A stretch of DNA of 12,245 bases from CAYIHX01 sp964363305 (GCA_964363305.1 CAYIHX010000076.1:1-12245), one strand, 5' to 3'. Counted from the stretch's first letter, positions 1 to 7,073 are shown. Notes: generated from the letters alone by a model not told the origin. A program made the numbers and translations.

Positions 1-9
1 TATTGAATC

Positions 10-43
10 AAAAGCCCTGCTCGTTTATTCGAGCAGGGCTTTT
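10..43. terminator. Strong symmetrical rho-independent terminator
   Basis: A perfect 14-base inverted repeat (arm AAAAGCCCTGCTCG, 10-23; loop TTTATT, 24-29; complementary arm 30-43) has an A-tract on the left and a T-tract on the right. It can therefore end transcription from either direction. It most likely closes a gene left of the window and insulates the operon that begins at 114. A second GGCTTTT copy follows at once (44-50). Confidence 0.9.
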
Positions 44-61
44 GGCTTTTGGGGAGGAAGG

Positions 62-106
62 GTGAACGAAGCTAGTTTCCTTTCATTCCTTCTTTGGAGA
101 GAATGA
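62..106 (+). other. Possible 14-codon leader reading frame
   Basis: A GTG at 62 lies 4 bases after GGAGG (53-57), a better ribosome-binding site than the one before the first operon gene. The frame encodes VNEASFLSFLLWRE and stops at 104-106, 7 bases before the GTG start at 114. It could be a translated leader that feeds ribosomes to the heptosyltransferase gene, or chance. The peptide is hydrophobic and has no run of one amino acid, so classic amino-acid attenuation is not indicated. I see no convincing -35/-10 promoter between the terminator and 114. Confidence 0.25.
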
Positions 107-113
107 ACTCACC

Positions 114-1133
114 GTGCAAGCTCGAGGAACCTCTTCCATTCTTTGTTTTCGCCTCAGCAGCCTGGGGGACGTCGTACTTTCTACGTCGGCGGCTGCAGCC
201 TTGCACGCACGCGGCCAGCAATCAGATTGGGTGACTTTAGACGCGTATGCGGGGCTGCTCGAAGGGCATCCGGCCATTGGGCGTGTTTGGGTTTTTTCTA
301 AAAAAGACGGGCTTGTTGGCTGGATTCGGTTCGTGACTCGCATCGCCCGCGAGAACTCCTATGAGGAGATTCTGGATCTGCATGGGAGCCTGCGAACGCG
401 TATCGCCCGTTTCATTTTTTTCTTACTTTGGAAAACATCATCCCCCCGTTGGCGTCGATTTCCTAAAGAGCGTTGGAGGAGCTGGGGCTTCTACACGTTC
501 AAATCGATTTGGCCGAGGGGCTGTCGTCCCCGATCGCAGCGGGAACGTTATTCACGAGTGGCCGGTGGTGATGGCAGTGATCGTCCGGACCTTTCCCATT
601 TGTTGCGGGGATGGCATCCAGCGGAACGCGAGGGGATTTGTGTTATGCCCTCAGCCAAGGGAGTAGGTAAGACTTGGGCAGCGGATCGTTGGGTAGCCCT
701 TCTTTCTGATCCAGCTTTGGTTGGCAGTCGTGTGACTGTTCTAGGAACACCGCAGGACCGAGAGTCGTTTGAGCTCCTCAAGCGGCTCAAGGGAGCTGGG
801 GTTTCAATCGAGATGAGAGATGCTCTCGGTGTGAGCCGTTTTGTCGATCTGGCGCGTATCATTGCCGAGTGTCGGGTTATCTACTCGGTAGATACGGGTC
901 TGGCGCATCTTGCGGAATCTCTCGGGGTGCCCTCTATTATTCTTTATGGACCGACTCACCCGGATCAGGGTTTTGGTCCATGGGGAGTGGGGAGTCGGGC
1001 TGTCGCGACCTCCTTGTGGTGCAGTCCATGTGGTCGAGACGGGCGTTACTGCTTTCGTTTGGCGAATCGGTTCGAGTGTCAGCGAAGAATTTCGGTGAAG
1101 GCAGTTCTCGATGCCGGGAATGCCCGGACATGA
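114..1133 (+). CDS. Glycosyltransferase family 9 (ADP-heptose:LPS heptosyltransferase-like)
   Basis: 339 residues, the usual size for this family. GT9 enzymes add heptose from ADP-heptose to the LPS inner core on the cytoplasmic face of the inner membrane. The N-terminal Rossmann start (SSILCFRLSSLGDVVLST, residues 7-24) is the typical RLSSLGDV motif. An acidic/His stretch (EILDLHGSLRTR, 85-96) and the nucleotide-binding half with PSAKGVGKTWAADRW (179-193) and VDTGLAHLAESLGVPSIILYGP (D260 and following) follow in the family order. Four C-terminal cysteines (C303, C306, C313, C322) form the Cys pattern seen in many GT9 proteins. The start is GTG at 114, since no in-frame ATG lies nearby and residue 7 already begins the first strand; GGAGA at 96-100 is a rather distant ribosome-binding site. 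The stop overlaps the waaA ATG. Whether it is WaaC-, WaaF- or WaaQ-like cannot be settled from the sequence alone. Confidence 0.9.
   Translation: MQARGTSSILCFRLSSLGDVVLSTSAAAALHARGQQSDWVTLDAYAGLLEGHPAIGRVWVFSKKDGLVGWIRFVTRIARENSYEEILDLHGSLRTRIARFIFFLLWKTSSPRWRRFPKERWRSWGFYTFKSIWPRGCRPRSQRERYSRVAGGDGSDRPDLSHLLRGWHPAEREGICVMPSAKGVGKTWAADRWVALLSDPALVGSRVTVLGTPQDRESFELLKRLKGAGVSIEMRDALGVSRFVDLARIIAECRVIYSVDTGLAHLAESLGVPSIILYGPTHPDQGFGPWGVGSRAVATSLWCSPCGRDGRYCFRLANRFECQRRISVKAVLDAGNART
1114..1127 (+). promoter_or_regulatory. GC-rich hairpin just upstream of the waaA start
   Basis: CCGGG-AATG-CCCGG forms a perfect 5-bp GC stem ending 2 bases before the waaA ATG (1130), where a Shine-Dalgarno sequence would sit. 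No good ribosome-binding site is otherwise visible. Together with the ATGA overlap this suggests, by inference, that waaA translation depends on ribosomes finishing the upstream gene. Confidence 0.35.
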
Positions 1134-2398
1134 GGGGCACATTATTTTTTCTCTATCGAATATTGACCTGTGTCGTATTTCTTGTTTGGGCAAACAGCCG
1201 ACGTGGAGCGAAGCCAGGGGCGGCTTTGCCGATATTGGGCGAGAGGGATTTTTTGGGGCCGCTGGATTGGTGGTTTCATGCGGCAAGTGCGGGAGAGCTG
1301 GAGTCGCTTGCACCTCTTATTCAAGAGGCGGCTTTGCGCGGCGAGGTCTTTGCGGTTTCGATTTTTAGCCGCTCTGCGGAGGCCCCCCTTCTTAGGCTTC
1401 AGGCTGAACTTCGGAGCGGGACGAATTCGGCATTCGTAATGAAGTGCGGTTATTCTCCTGCGGAGGGTCGATGGGGGCCGGCCTTGAGTCGCGCCCGTCC
1501 GAAGCGATGGGTGACAGCGAAGTATGAAGCCTGGCCGGACGTGTGGATTTCTTGTGTAAAGCTTGGTGTGCCAATCGCGGTCGTCGGTGCAAAGCCGCGG
1601 GCGGCGCTATCGATTTCAGCGGCAGCATCGCGCCTGTTGGCCGGGAAGGTTCCGCAGGTGTATTTGATTCCTTTCTTGTCGGAAGACCTGGACGCGCTCC
1701 GCGTGGCTTTTCCCTGGGCGAAGAGAATTGAGTTGGGGTCAGACCCACGGTGGGATCGAGTTTTTGTCCGAGCTCAGAGGAGCCATTCGAGAGCGGAGTT
1801 TATCTGGGCACTGGTGCGCTCTCGGAGCTCGGGGCCATTTGGGGTTCTGGCTCAGGTTTGGCCAGAAGATCTCGAAATCTGGAGAGGCGCCCTTGCTCAG
1901 GTGCCAGGCACTTTTGTTGTTTTTCCGCATTCGATAGAGCCCGAGGTACTCCAGGTGCTTGAGAACTCTCTTCGGGCAGAGGGCGTGCGAGTTTTTCGGA
2001 CCGCCGGCCTCCAGGATTTGCCTGAGGAAGCTCCGCATGGCGAAGCGGAAATCTGGCTCGTGAACGAGATTGGGTTTTTGGCCGAGTTTTATGCCAAGGC
2101 TGATTGGGTGTTCGTCGGCGGTGGATTCGGTGCGGGGGTCCATAGCACTCTTGAGCCCGCGGCATTCGGGCTCCCGATTGCCGCGGGGCCTGCTCGAGCG
2201 GATAAATTCCCAGAGATCTCGCTGCTGCTCAGCCGGGGCCAGCTTACCTTGGTTGCCGGGACGACGGAGCTACGAGCCTGGTTGGGGACTCGCCCTTGGG
2301 AGGGTGGCATCTCTCGCCGCGCTGAGTGGAAGGCGGCGCTACCGCGGCCAGGCGAGTCGACTCAACGCTTGCGAGCCGTCCTTGAAACCCTTCCTTGA
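1130..2398 (+). CDS. waaA: 3-deoxy-D-manno-octulosonic acid (Kdo) transferase
   Basis: 422 residues, near the usual WaaA length of about 425. WaaA transfers Kdo from CMP-Kdo to the lipid A precursor, the first step of LPS core assembly. An N-terminal hydrophobic helix (about 4-20) would anchor it to the inner membrane. WWFHAASAGELESLAPL (47-63) matches the acceptor-side motif, and E56 lies where the catalytic Glu of WaaA is expected (SVGE in most members, SAGE here). KYEAWPDVW (131-139) corresponds to the E-x-WPN region, and NEIGFLAEFYAKADWVFVGG (312-331) with GVHSTLEPAAFGLPIAAGP (336-354) to the CMP-Kdo-binding C-terminal half. The canonical RHPER segment is instead FPHSIEPE (265-272), so the protein is divergent. 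An open frame extends upstream to 869, but the ATG at 1130 overlapping the previous stop as ATGA is the natural start, because the extension lies inside the heptosyltransferase gene. Confidence 0.93.
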   Translation: MRGTLFFLYRILTCVVFLVWANSRRGAKPGAALPILGERDFLGPLDWWFHAASAGELESLAPLIQEAALRGEVFAVSIFSRSAEAPLLRLQAELRSGTNSAFVMKCGYSPAEGRWGPALSRARPKRWVTAKYEAWPDVWISCVKLGVPIAVVGAKPRAALSISAAASRLLAGKVPQVYLIPFLSEDLDALRVAFPWAKRIELGSDPRWDRVFVRAQRSHSRAEFIWALVRSRSSGPFGVLAQVWPEDLEIWRGALAQVPGTFVVFPHSIEPEVLQVLENSLRAEGVRVFRTAGLQDLPEEAPHGEAEIWLVNEIGFLAEFYAKADWVFVGGGFGAGVHSTLEPAAFGLPIAAGPARADKFPEISLLLSRGQLTLVAGTTELRAWLGTRPWEGGISRRAEWKAALPRPGESTQRLRAVLETLP

Positions 2399-2407
2399 AG
2401 TGCTACC

Positions 2408-2839
2408 ATGAGGTCGATGACACTCCCCTCGACTACGGATGGCGCGGCGCAGATTCGACTTCGGTTTGGTGACCACGATGCGCACTATGCCGGAGGGTTG
2501 GTAGACGGGGCCCGGCTGCTCCAGCTGTTCGGTGATGTGGCGACCGAGCTCTTGATTCGCCTGGACGGGGACGAGGGGCTTTTTAGGGCTTATTCGCAGG
2601 TGGAGTTTTTGGCTCCGGTGTACGCTGGGGACTATATTGAGGCTATCGGAAGAATCGTGCGTGAGGGGAAGACCTCCCGGGAGATGGAATTTGAGGCCCG
2701 GAAAGTAATTCGACCGTTACCGGTCGAACGAGGGGGCCGAGCGGTTTCTTCCTGTGAAGTTTTAGAGCCCCCGGTCGTCGTATGTCGAGCAAAGGGAACC
2801 TGTGTTACTCCTCTCGCGCTTCAGAGGTTCTCGAAATGA
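2408..2839 (+). CDS. kal: 3-aminobutyryl-CoA ammonia-lyase (hotdog fold)
   Basis: 143 residues. Kal removes ammonia reversibly from L-3-aminobutyryl-CoA to give crotonyl-CoA, the last dedicated step of the lysine fermentation pathway. The family hallmarks are contiguous: DHDAHYAGGLVDGARLLQLFGD (22-43), ATELLIRLDGDEGLF (45-59), VEFLAPVYAGDYIEA (65-79), TSREMEFEARKVI (89-101) and PPVVVCRAKGTCV (121-133). The nearest alternative is beta-alanyl-CoA ammonia-lyase, but from memory that branch has GDISLF where this protein has the Kal-like GDEGLF. None of the other lysine-fermentation genes (kamA, kamDE, kdd, kce) is in the window. The gene sits 9 bases after waaA and overlaps the next gene as ATGA. 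The ribosome-binding site is weak (GAAG); an in-frame ATG at 2417 is an alternative start. Family assignment is firm; the cellular role in this setting is open. Confidence 0.88.
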   Translation: MRSMTLPSTTDGAAQIRLRFGDHDAHYAGGLVDGARLLQLFGDVATELLIRLDGDEGLFRAYSQVEFLAPVYAGDYIEAIGRIVREGKTSREMEFEARKVIRPLPVERGGRAVSSCEVLEPPVVVCRAKGTCVTPLALQRFSK

Positions 2840-4365
2840 AGGTCGAGAGGCGAGTCGTTCAGCCTCCGCTTAAATTTCAGGATCAGTACGATTGGATTGT
2901 GCTCGGAGATGATCCGGGCGCTTTGCTCAGTGGCGTTCTTGCGGCTAAACTGGGGCTTTCAGTTCTCATTTTGCCTCTGAGTCCGTTGGGGACGCTGCTG
3001 AAGGCCCCGGACGGAATGCTTCTCGATCCAGAGCCAAATTGGCTGGTGGGTTTGAAGGACTCGGAGGGCCGGGCCGGTCTCTTGGATCGTTGTCTGACTC
3101 ATGCGGGAGTGTCTGCCTCTTTCGCGCTTGCGGAGGGCGTGCAGTGTTTGTTGCCTGGCCATCGCTTGCAGCTGGGCCATCGTCCTGGGGTGAATGTTGA
3201 GGAAATAGGTCGCGAGAGTCCAAGGGATCGAGTTTGGGCCGAGAGCTTTGATCGTGCACTTCAATATTTTGGCACTGAAGTGCGGTCTTTTTGGGCGGCT
3301 CTTCCTGATCGGTTGACGGTTCCGGCCGAGGAAGAGAAACGGAAGAAATGGATTCGTCTCAAGTGGCGAGAGTCACCGGATTTTCGTGGAGTTCTCAAGA
3401 GAGCGGCGAACCGGGGGCTCATTTCTGGAGACCGTTTTTGGCTGAAGAGGGGGGCCGTTTCGGGAGCTCCTGGGGCGTTTTGGGAGTGGTTGCTGCGCGC
3501 CGGTCTGGGAACAACTTTTAGGACGGACGATCATGTTCCCCGGATTCGAAACGCTTTCGAGCATATTGCATTAGCGCAAAGCGGCGGGAGTTTCGAAGGT
3601 GGCTTGTCGAACTATCGGGAAGTGCTTATTGATACGGCTCGCTCCTTGGGCGCAACGTTTAGCGAGTCGCTTCCATGTCGCGCCATCTTTGTGGAAGAAG
3701 GCCGATTTCTGGGTGTTCAGATCGCGCAGAGAGCAAGTATGATTTCCGGGAACGCGCTTGCGATCGGCTGCGGCCTGGATCAAGCGCGTGAGTATCTTTC
3801 TTCAAATCAGAAAAGAAATTTTGTCAGGAAGCTCAAGAAGGCGCCGCAGCCTAATGGTTGGTGTTTCACGCTCTCCTTGAAGATCCGGAAAGAGGGATTG
3901 CCGGTTGGGATGCACTCCCCCCTGGTTTGGCAAGATCCGGGGGCTCCGGCGCTTTTGATCGAGCGAGTTCTGGAGCAGGATCTCGTGTACTTGCGTACCT
4001 ACCTTCCTTTTCGGCAGGAAAGTCTGGGCATCGAGTATCAGCGCATCGTCGCCGCACGGATGCTACGACAGTTCGTCGAGATTGCTCCATTTTCAGAATT
4101 TCATCTACAGAGGGTTTTTCCGGACTTTCGGGGTGACGGAGTTGAGCTGTCGGAGGCTTATGGCTTTCCCTCTCTATTGCTTGTGCCGGAAAACTTACGC
4201 CGATATTCCGGCGTAGGGGTGGGGACTGATTCAGGAATTCAAGGAATGTATGTCGTCAACCCGGAGGCATATCCGGAGCTAGGAACCCTCGGCGCGACGG
4301 TTGCGGCTGTGCAAGCAGTTGCGGCCTTAGCGCAACAGAAGGGACTCTCGGGGCCATTTGGATGA
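2836..4365 (+). CDS. Uncharacterised protein resembling FAD-dependent (phytoene-desaturase-type) oxidoreductases
   Basis: 509 residues, not assigned to a named family. Residues 19-46 form a beta-alpha-beta start (DWIVLGDDPGALLSGVLAAK, then LGLSVLIL) like the dinucleotide fold of CrtI/amine-oxidase flavoproteins, but the glycine motif is degenerate: GDDPGA replaces GxGxxG. A middle segment (FEGGLSNYREVLIDTARSLG, 253-272, then a strand and VEEGRFLGVQI) resembles the CrtI region in which a loop after GG is followed by a second strand contacting FAD. The C-terminus (GIQGMYVVNPEAYPELGTLG, 467-486, then an Ala-rich helix) resembles the usual closing FAD-contact helix. FAD binding may be weakened or lost, so the protein could be structural or a sensor. 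The start at 2836 overlaps the kal stop as ATGA and has GAGG at 2823-2826; a start at 2782 would lie deep inside kal. Tight overlap with kal suggests joint function, by inference. Confidence 0.6.
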   Translation: MKVERRVVQPPLKFQDQYDWIVLGDDPGALLSGVLAAKLGLSVLILPLSPLGTLLKAPDGMLLDPEPNWLVGLKDSEGRAGLLDRCLTHAGVSASFALAEGVQCLLPGHRLQLGHRPGVNVEEIGRESPRDRVWAESFDRALQYFGTEVRSFWAALPDRLTVPAEEEKRKKWIRLKWRESPDFRGVLKRAANRGLISGDRFWLKRGAVSGAPGAFWEWLLRAGLGTTFRTDDHVPRIRNAFEHIALAQSGGSFEGGLSNYREVLIDTARSLGATFSESLPCRAIFVEEGRFLGVQIAQRASMISGNALAIGCGLDQAREYLSSNQKRNFVRKLKKAPQPNGWCFTLSLKIRKEGLPVGMHSPLVWQDPGAPALLIERVLEQDLVYLRTYLPFRQESLGIEYQRIVAARMLRQFVEIAPFSEFHLQRVFPDFRGDGVELSEAYGFPSLLLVPENLRRYSGVGVGTDSGIQGMYVVNPEAYPELGTLGATVAAVQAVAALAQQKGLSGPFG

Positions 4366-5384
4366 AAATTGTTCTTCATCACCCGACTGTGCTGCCTGCG
4401 CGCGGGTACGGTGGGGTTGAACGAGTGGTGCTGTGGCTGGCCAGGGGACTGCGAGCGGGGGGACACGACGTCTGGGTGGTCGCATCGCCTGAGAGCCAGT
4501 TACCGAACGGTATTGCTCTCATCCCTGTTTCCGTCTTGCAGTCGAAACCCGAGGATTTGCGCTCACTACTGCCTCCAGGGATCGACCTCGTTCATTTCAT
4601 GGCACCGGTGACCGAGAGGGTTGCTGCCTCGTTTCCTTGTCCCGTGTTGCAGACCGTCCACGGGAATGGCAAGCCGAGAGAGATCTTTTTGAGAAATTCG
4701 GTGTTTCTGAGTCGAAATCACGCTCAGCGCCACGGTGCCGACGCTTTTGTGTGGAATGGCGTCGATCCGGATGAGTTACTTTTTTCATCCTCGGTACCCT
4801 CAACTGCGAATTTTCTTTTCTTATCGAAGACCAGTTGGCGTGTGAAAAATCTATCGGGTGCGATGAGAATCGCAAGAAGGGCAAAGGTTCCGTTGAGTAT
4901 CGCCGGAGGCCGTGGCCCGGGTATGCTTCGTTTTCGAGCTGCGCTCACGAGAGGAATGCACTGGGTGGGACCGGTAGGGGGTCGAAGCAAGGCAGAGTTT
5001 CTGGCGTCCGGCCGCGCTCTTCTTTTTCCGGTGCGGTGGGCGGAGCCGTTTGGACTCGTGGTCGTGGAGTCGTTGATGAGCGGAACGCCGGTCATTGCCT
5101 CTCGCATGGGCAGCTTGCCAGAGCTGATTTCTGCCGATGTTGGAATGCTTCTGGATCCCGATCGTGAACAGGATTGGATCGATTCGGTCAGGGGTTTTTC
5201 GGCCAGTTCCATTTCCAGAATTCGTTGCCGAGACTGGGCGGTCGAGAAATTTCATTATCAGGTCATGTCGAAGTCCTATGAAGGTCTCTATCAGCAGGTA
5301 CTGCGCGGAGAATTTTTGCATGACCGAGCGCCAGTGGGTCCGCTGGCGTTTACGGAGAGTCAGGGGTATCGAGGAGAAACATGA
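4362..5384 (+). CDS. Glycosyltransferase family 4 (GT-B fold)
   Basis: 340 residues, slightly short for GT4. It begins MKIVLHHPTVLPARGYGGVE (1-20), the classic first strand and glycine-rich loop before the acceptor domain. The donor domain has FLFLSKTSWRVKN (151-163), AGGRGPG (181-187), and the retaining-GT signature with E228 and E236 in EPFGLVVVE (E-x7-E), followed by GTPVIASRMGSLPELI (241-256). Retaining GT4 enzymes transfer a sugar from a nucleotide-sugar donor. Linkage to a heptosyltransferase and waaA suggests LPS core or a surface glycan as acceptor. No membrane segment is seen, so it is probably cytoplasmic or peripheral. ATGA overlaps join it to both neighbours. Donor and acceptor cannot be read from the sequence. 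Confidence 0.92.
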   Translation: MKIVLHHPTVLPARGYGGVERVVLWLARGLRAGGHDVWVVASPESQLPNGIALIPVSVLQSKPEDLRSLLPPGIDLVHFMAPVTERVAASFPCPVLQTVHGNGKPREIFLRNSVFLSRNHAQRHGADAFVWNGVDPDELLFSSSVPSTANFLFLSKTSWRVKNLSGAMRIARRAKVPLSIAGGRGPGMLRFRAALTRGMHWVGPVGGRSKAEFLASGRALLFPVRWAEPFGLVVVESLMSGTPVIASRMGSLPELISADVGMLLDPDREQDWIDSVRGFSASSISRIRCRDWAVEKFHYQVMSKSYEGLYQQVLRGEFLHDRAPVGPLAFTESQGYRGET

Positions 5385-6706
5385 TTTCACGTTATAGCAG
5401 GCCCGAAATTTCTGACATCTGGAGTGAGCGGAATCGTTATCGAGTCTGGCTGGAGGTGGAGCTGGGTGTGTGTCGGCAGCTGGCAGCGGAAGGGCGGATT
5501 CCGCGGAAATTTTGGAGTGAGTTGAAGGTCGCTGGTGAGAAGTTGTTGAAAGCGGGCGGCGTCGATCCGGCGCGGGTGGATTTTCACGAGAAGGTGACCC
5601 GTCATGATGTCATCGCGTTCACGACGGCAGTCGCTGAAAAGATCGGACCGGTCTCTCGTTATATTCACTATGGTCTGACTTCTTCGGACGTAGTGGATTC
5701 GTCGCTTAGCATCTTGATTCAGCGAGGCGGGAAGGTCCTCCTTGACGATATCGATGCGTTGCTTCGGGTACTGAGGCGCCTTGCGAATGAGTATAGGGAT
5801 TTGCCCTGCATTGGGCGGTCTCACGGAATATTCGCGGAACCGACTTCGTTCGGGTTGAAGTTTCTTGGGTGGTACGTGGAAATGCGGAGAAACCGGGCGC
5901 GTTGGGTTCGCGCTCTGGATGAGTGCCGGACGGGGAAGTTGAGCGGAGCCGTTGGTGTCAACGCGCATTGGTCACCTGATTTTGAAGAGAAGGTCTTGGT
6001 GAGACTGGGGTTGAGGCGCGAGCCAGTGAGCACGCAGGTGATTCCAAGAGATCGTCACCTGCAGGTGCTTCATGTGATGGCCTCGATCGGCGATAGTATG
6101 GAGAGAATTGCGGTCGAATTGCGCCATCTTCAGCGTTCCGAGGTCGGCGAGGTTCTCGAGGGTTTTTCGGCTGGTCAGAAGGGATCAAGCGCGATGCCCC
6201 ATAAGCGGAACCCAATTTCGTCCGAGAATTTGACCGGGGCGGCGCGAATGCTTCGGGCCTACGCTCAAACGGGGCATGAAAACGTCGCCCTTTGGCATGA
6301 ACGCGATATCAGTCACTCTTCGGTGGAAAGGATCGTTTTTCCGGATGCCATGATTTTGCTCGACTACTCGCTGGATCGAATGACCCGGGTTTTGGAGGGC
6401 ATCCAAGTTCGAGAAAAAAATGTGCGGGAAAATCTTGAGAAAGCGGGATCGACTGTATTCTCGGGCCATTTTTTGCTCGCTCTCGTGGAAAAGGGGGTGC
6501 CGCGCGAGGATGCCTATGGGTGGATTCAGGCCTGTGCGCTTCAGGATCTTGAGGGAAAGGGGAAGTTTTTGGTCCTTCTGGCGGCTCATCCGGAGGTGAA
6601 TTCTCGGCTTTCGCCTCGGGAGATCGTTCAGCTCGGAACGATCCGGTATCAGCTTCGCCATGTGCGTGATATTTATCGCCGGGCTTGGAGCGAGTCCGAT
6701 TCATGA
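5381..6706 (+). CDS. purB: Adenylosuccinate lyase
   Basis: 441 residues, typical of bacterial PurB. It catalyses two fumarate-releasing steps: SAICAR to AICAR in IMP synthesis, and adenylosuccinate to AMP. The fumarase/aspartase superfamily motifs are all present: TRHDV (H75), GLTSSDVVDSS (98-108), GRSHGIFAEPTSFG (145-158, with the catalytic-region H148), GKLSGAVG (185-192), and the signature loop GSSAMPHKRNPISSENL (268-284) with the mobile-loop serine S270. The start overlaps the GT4 stop as ATGA and has a strong ribosome-binding site GAGGAG (5371-5376), 4 bases upstream. PurB can therefore be initiated independently of coupling, which suits a housekeeping enzyme. Its place at the end of an envelope operon is unusual. 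Confidence 0.98.
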   Translation: MISRYSRPEISDIWSERNRYRVWLEVELGVCRQLAAEGRIPRKFWSELKVAGEKLLKAGGVDPARVDFHEKVTRHDVIAFTTAVAEKIGPVSRYIHYGLTSSDVVDSSLSILIQRGGKVLLDDIDALLRVLRRLANEYRDLPCIGRSHGIFAEPTSFGLKFLGWYVEMRRNRARWVRALDECRTGKLSGAVGVNAHWSPDFEEKVLVRLGLRREPVSTQVIPRDRHLQVLHVMASIGDSMERIAVELRHLQRSEVGEVLEGFSAGQKGSSAMPHKRNPISSENLTGAARMLRAYAQTGHENVALWHERDISHSSVERIVFPDAMILLDYSLDRMTRVLEGIQVREKNVRENLEKAGSTVFSGHFLLALVEKGVPREDAYGWIQACALQDLEGKGKFLVLLAAHPEVNSRLSPREIVQLGTIRYQLRHVRDIYRRAWSESDS

Positions 6707-6921
6707 GACGAGCCATTCATGTTTTTCGGCAGCTCGTTTGGGAAGAAGAAGAAGCTCAGGCGACGGTCGAGTACATGATCTTGTTGATGATGGTCGTGAC
6801 CCTTTTTCTTTCCTTGTTTCGAGGCGTGCTGCTACCGGCCTTGAGTCAGGTCAGTACGATCCTCGAACAGAACCTGATTCAGCGGCTCTCGCGGGGCGTG
6901 CACCAATTCAGGGTGCGGTAG
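6703..6921 (+). CDS. Small Flp-like (class III signal peptide) prepilin
   Basis: 72 residues. A short basic, then acidic leader (MRRAIHVFRQLVWEEEEA, 1-18) precedes QATVEYMILLMMVVTLFLSL (19-38). The Q-A-T-V-E-Y pattern matches type IVb/Flp prepilins: cleavage after A18 would put Glu at +5 and Tyr at +6 (E23, Y24), followed by a hydrophobic helix to about 44. Such proteins are cut by a prepilin peptidase and assemble as thin pili or remain as membrane pseudopilins. The ATG overlaps the purB stop as ATGA; an upstream ATG at 6685 would lie inside purB. The mature protein would be about 54 residues, consistent with Flp. No tad/cpa assembly genes are in view, so it may serve as an orphan subunit. 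It could also be a non-pilin membrane peptide. Confidence 0.68.
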   Translation: MRRAIHVFRQLVWEEEEAQATVEYMILLMMVVTLFLSLFRGVLLPALSQVSTILEQNLIQRLSRGVHQFRVR

Positions 6922-6977
6922 GCTTTTGGGTGTCTAAGGTCTCGTCACACCCTGTAAATAATTCAAAGGAGCGGCCC

Positions 6978-7027
6978 CGCGGGCTCATTTTGGGTTTTTA
7001 GGAGGCTCACAAAATCTCGCGTTTTTT
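6978..7027 (+). terminator. Possible imperfect terminator after the operon
   Basis: CGCG (6978-6981) and ATTTTG (6987-6992) can pair with CAAAAT (7010-7015) and CGCG (7018-7021), leaving an asymmetric internal loop and a 17-base apical loop. A run of six T follows directly (7022-7027). The stem is interrupted and the loop large, so this is tentative. Confidence 0.35.
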
Positions 7028-7058
7028 CAGATGGTTAGATGAGTCCATTACGACGAAC

Positions 7059-7073
7059 TAATGCGTTGCGTTA
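7059..7073. promoter_or_regulatory. Imperfect dyad, candidate activator site
   Basis: TAATGC-GTT-GCGTTA has 6-base arms with one mismatch. Its centre is roughly 170 bases upstream of the start point predicted from the sigma-54 promoter, within the normal range for enhancer-binding proteins. It is a single copy and short, so it could be chance. Confidence 0.2.

Noticed and set aside
869..1129. Upstream extension of the waaA reading frame
   Set aside because: It lies wholly inside the heptosyltransferase gene, shows no WaaA similarity, and the ATG at 1130 gives the normal family length with an ATGA overlap.
2782..2835. Earlier ATG for the flavoprotein-like gene
   Set aside because: It would overlap kal by 58 bases and add residues unlike any domain start; the ATG at 2836 matches the operon's overlap pattern.
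4724..5390. Minus-strand frames of 160-180 codons opposite the GT4 gene
   Set aside because: No recognisable motif and no ribosome-binding site; the plus-strand gene has all GT4 signatures.
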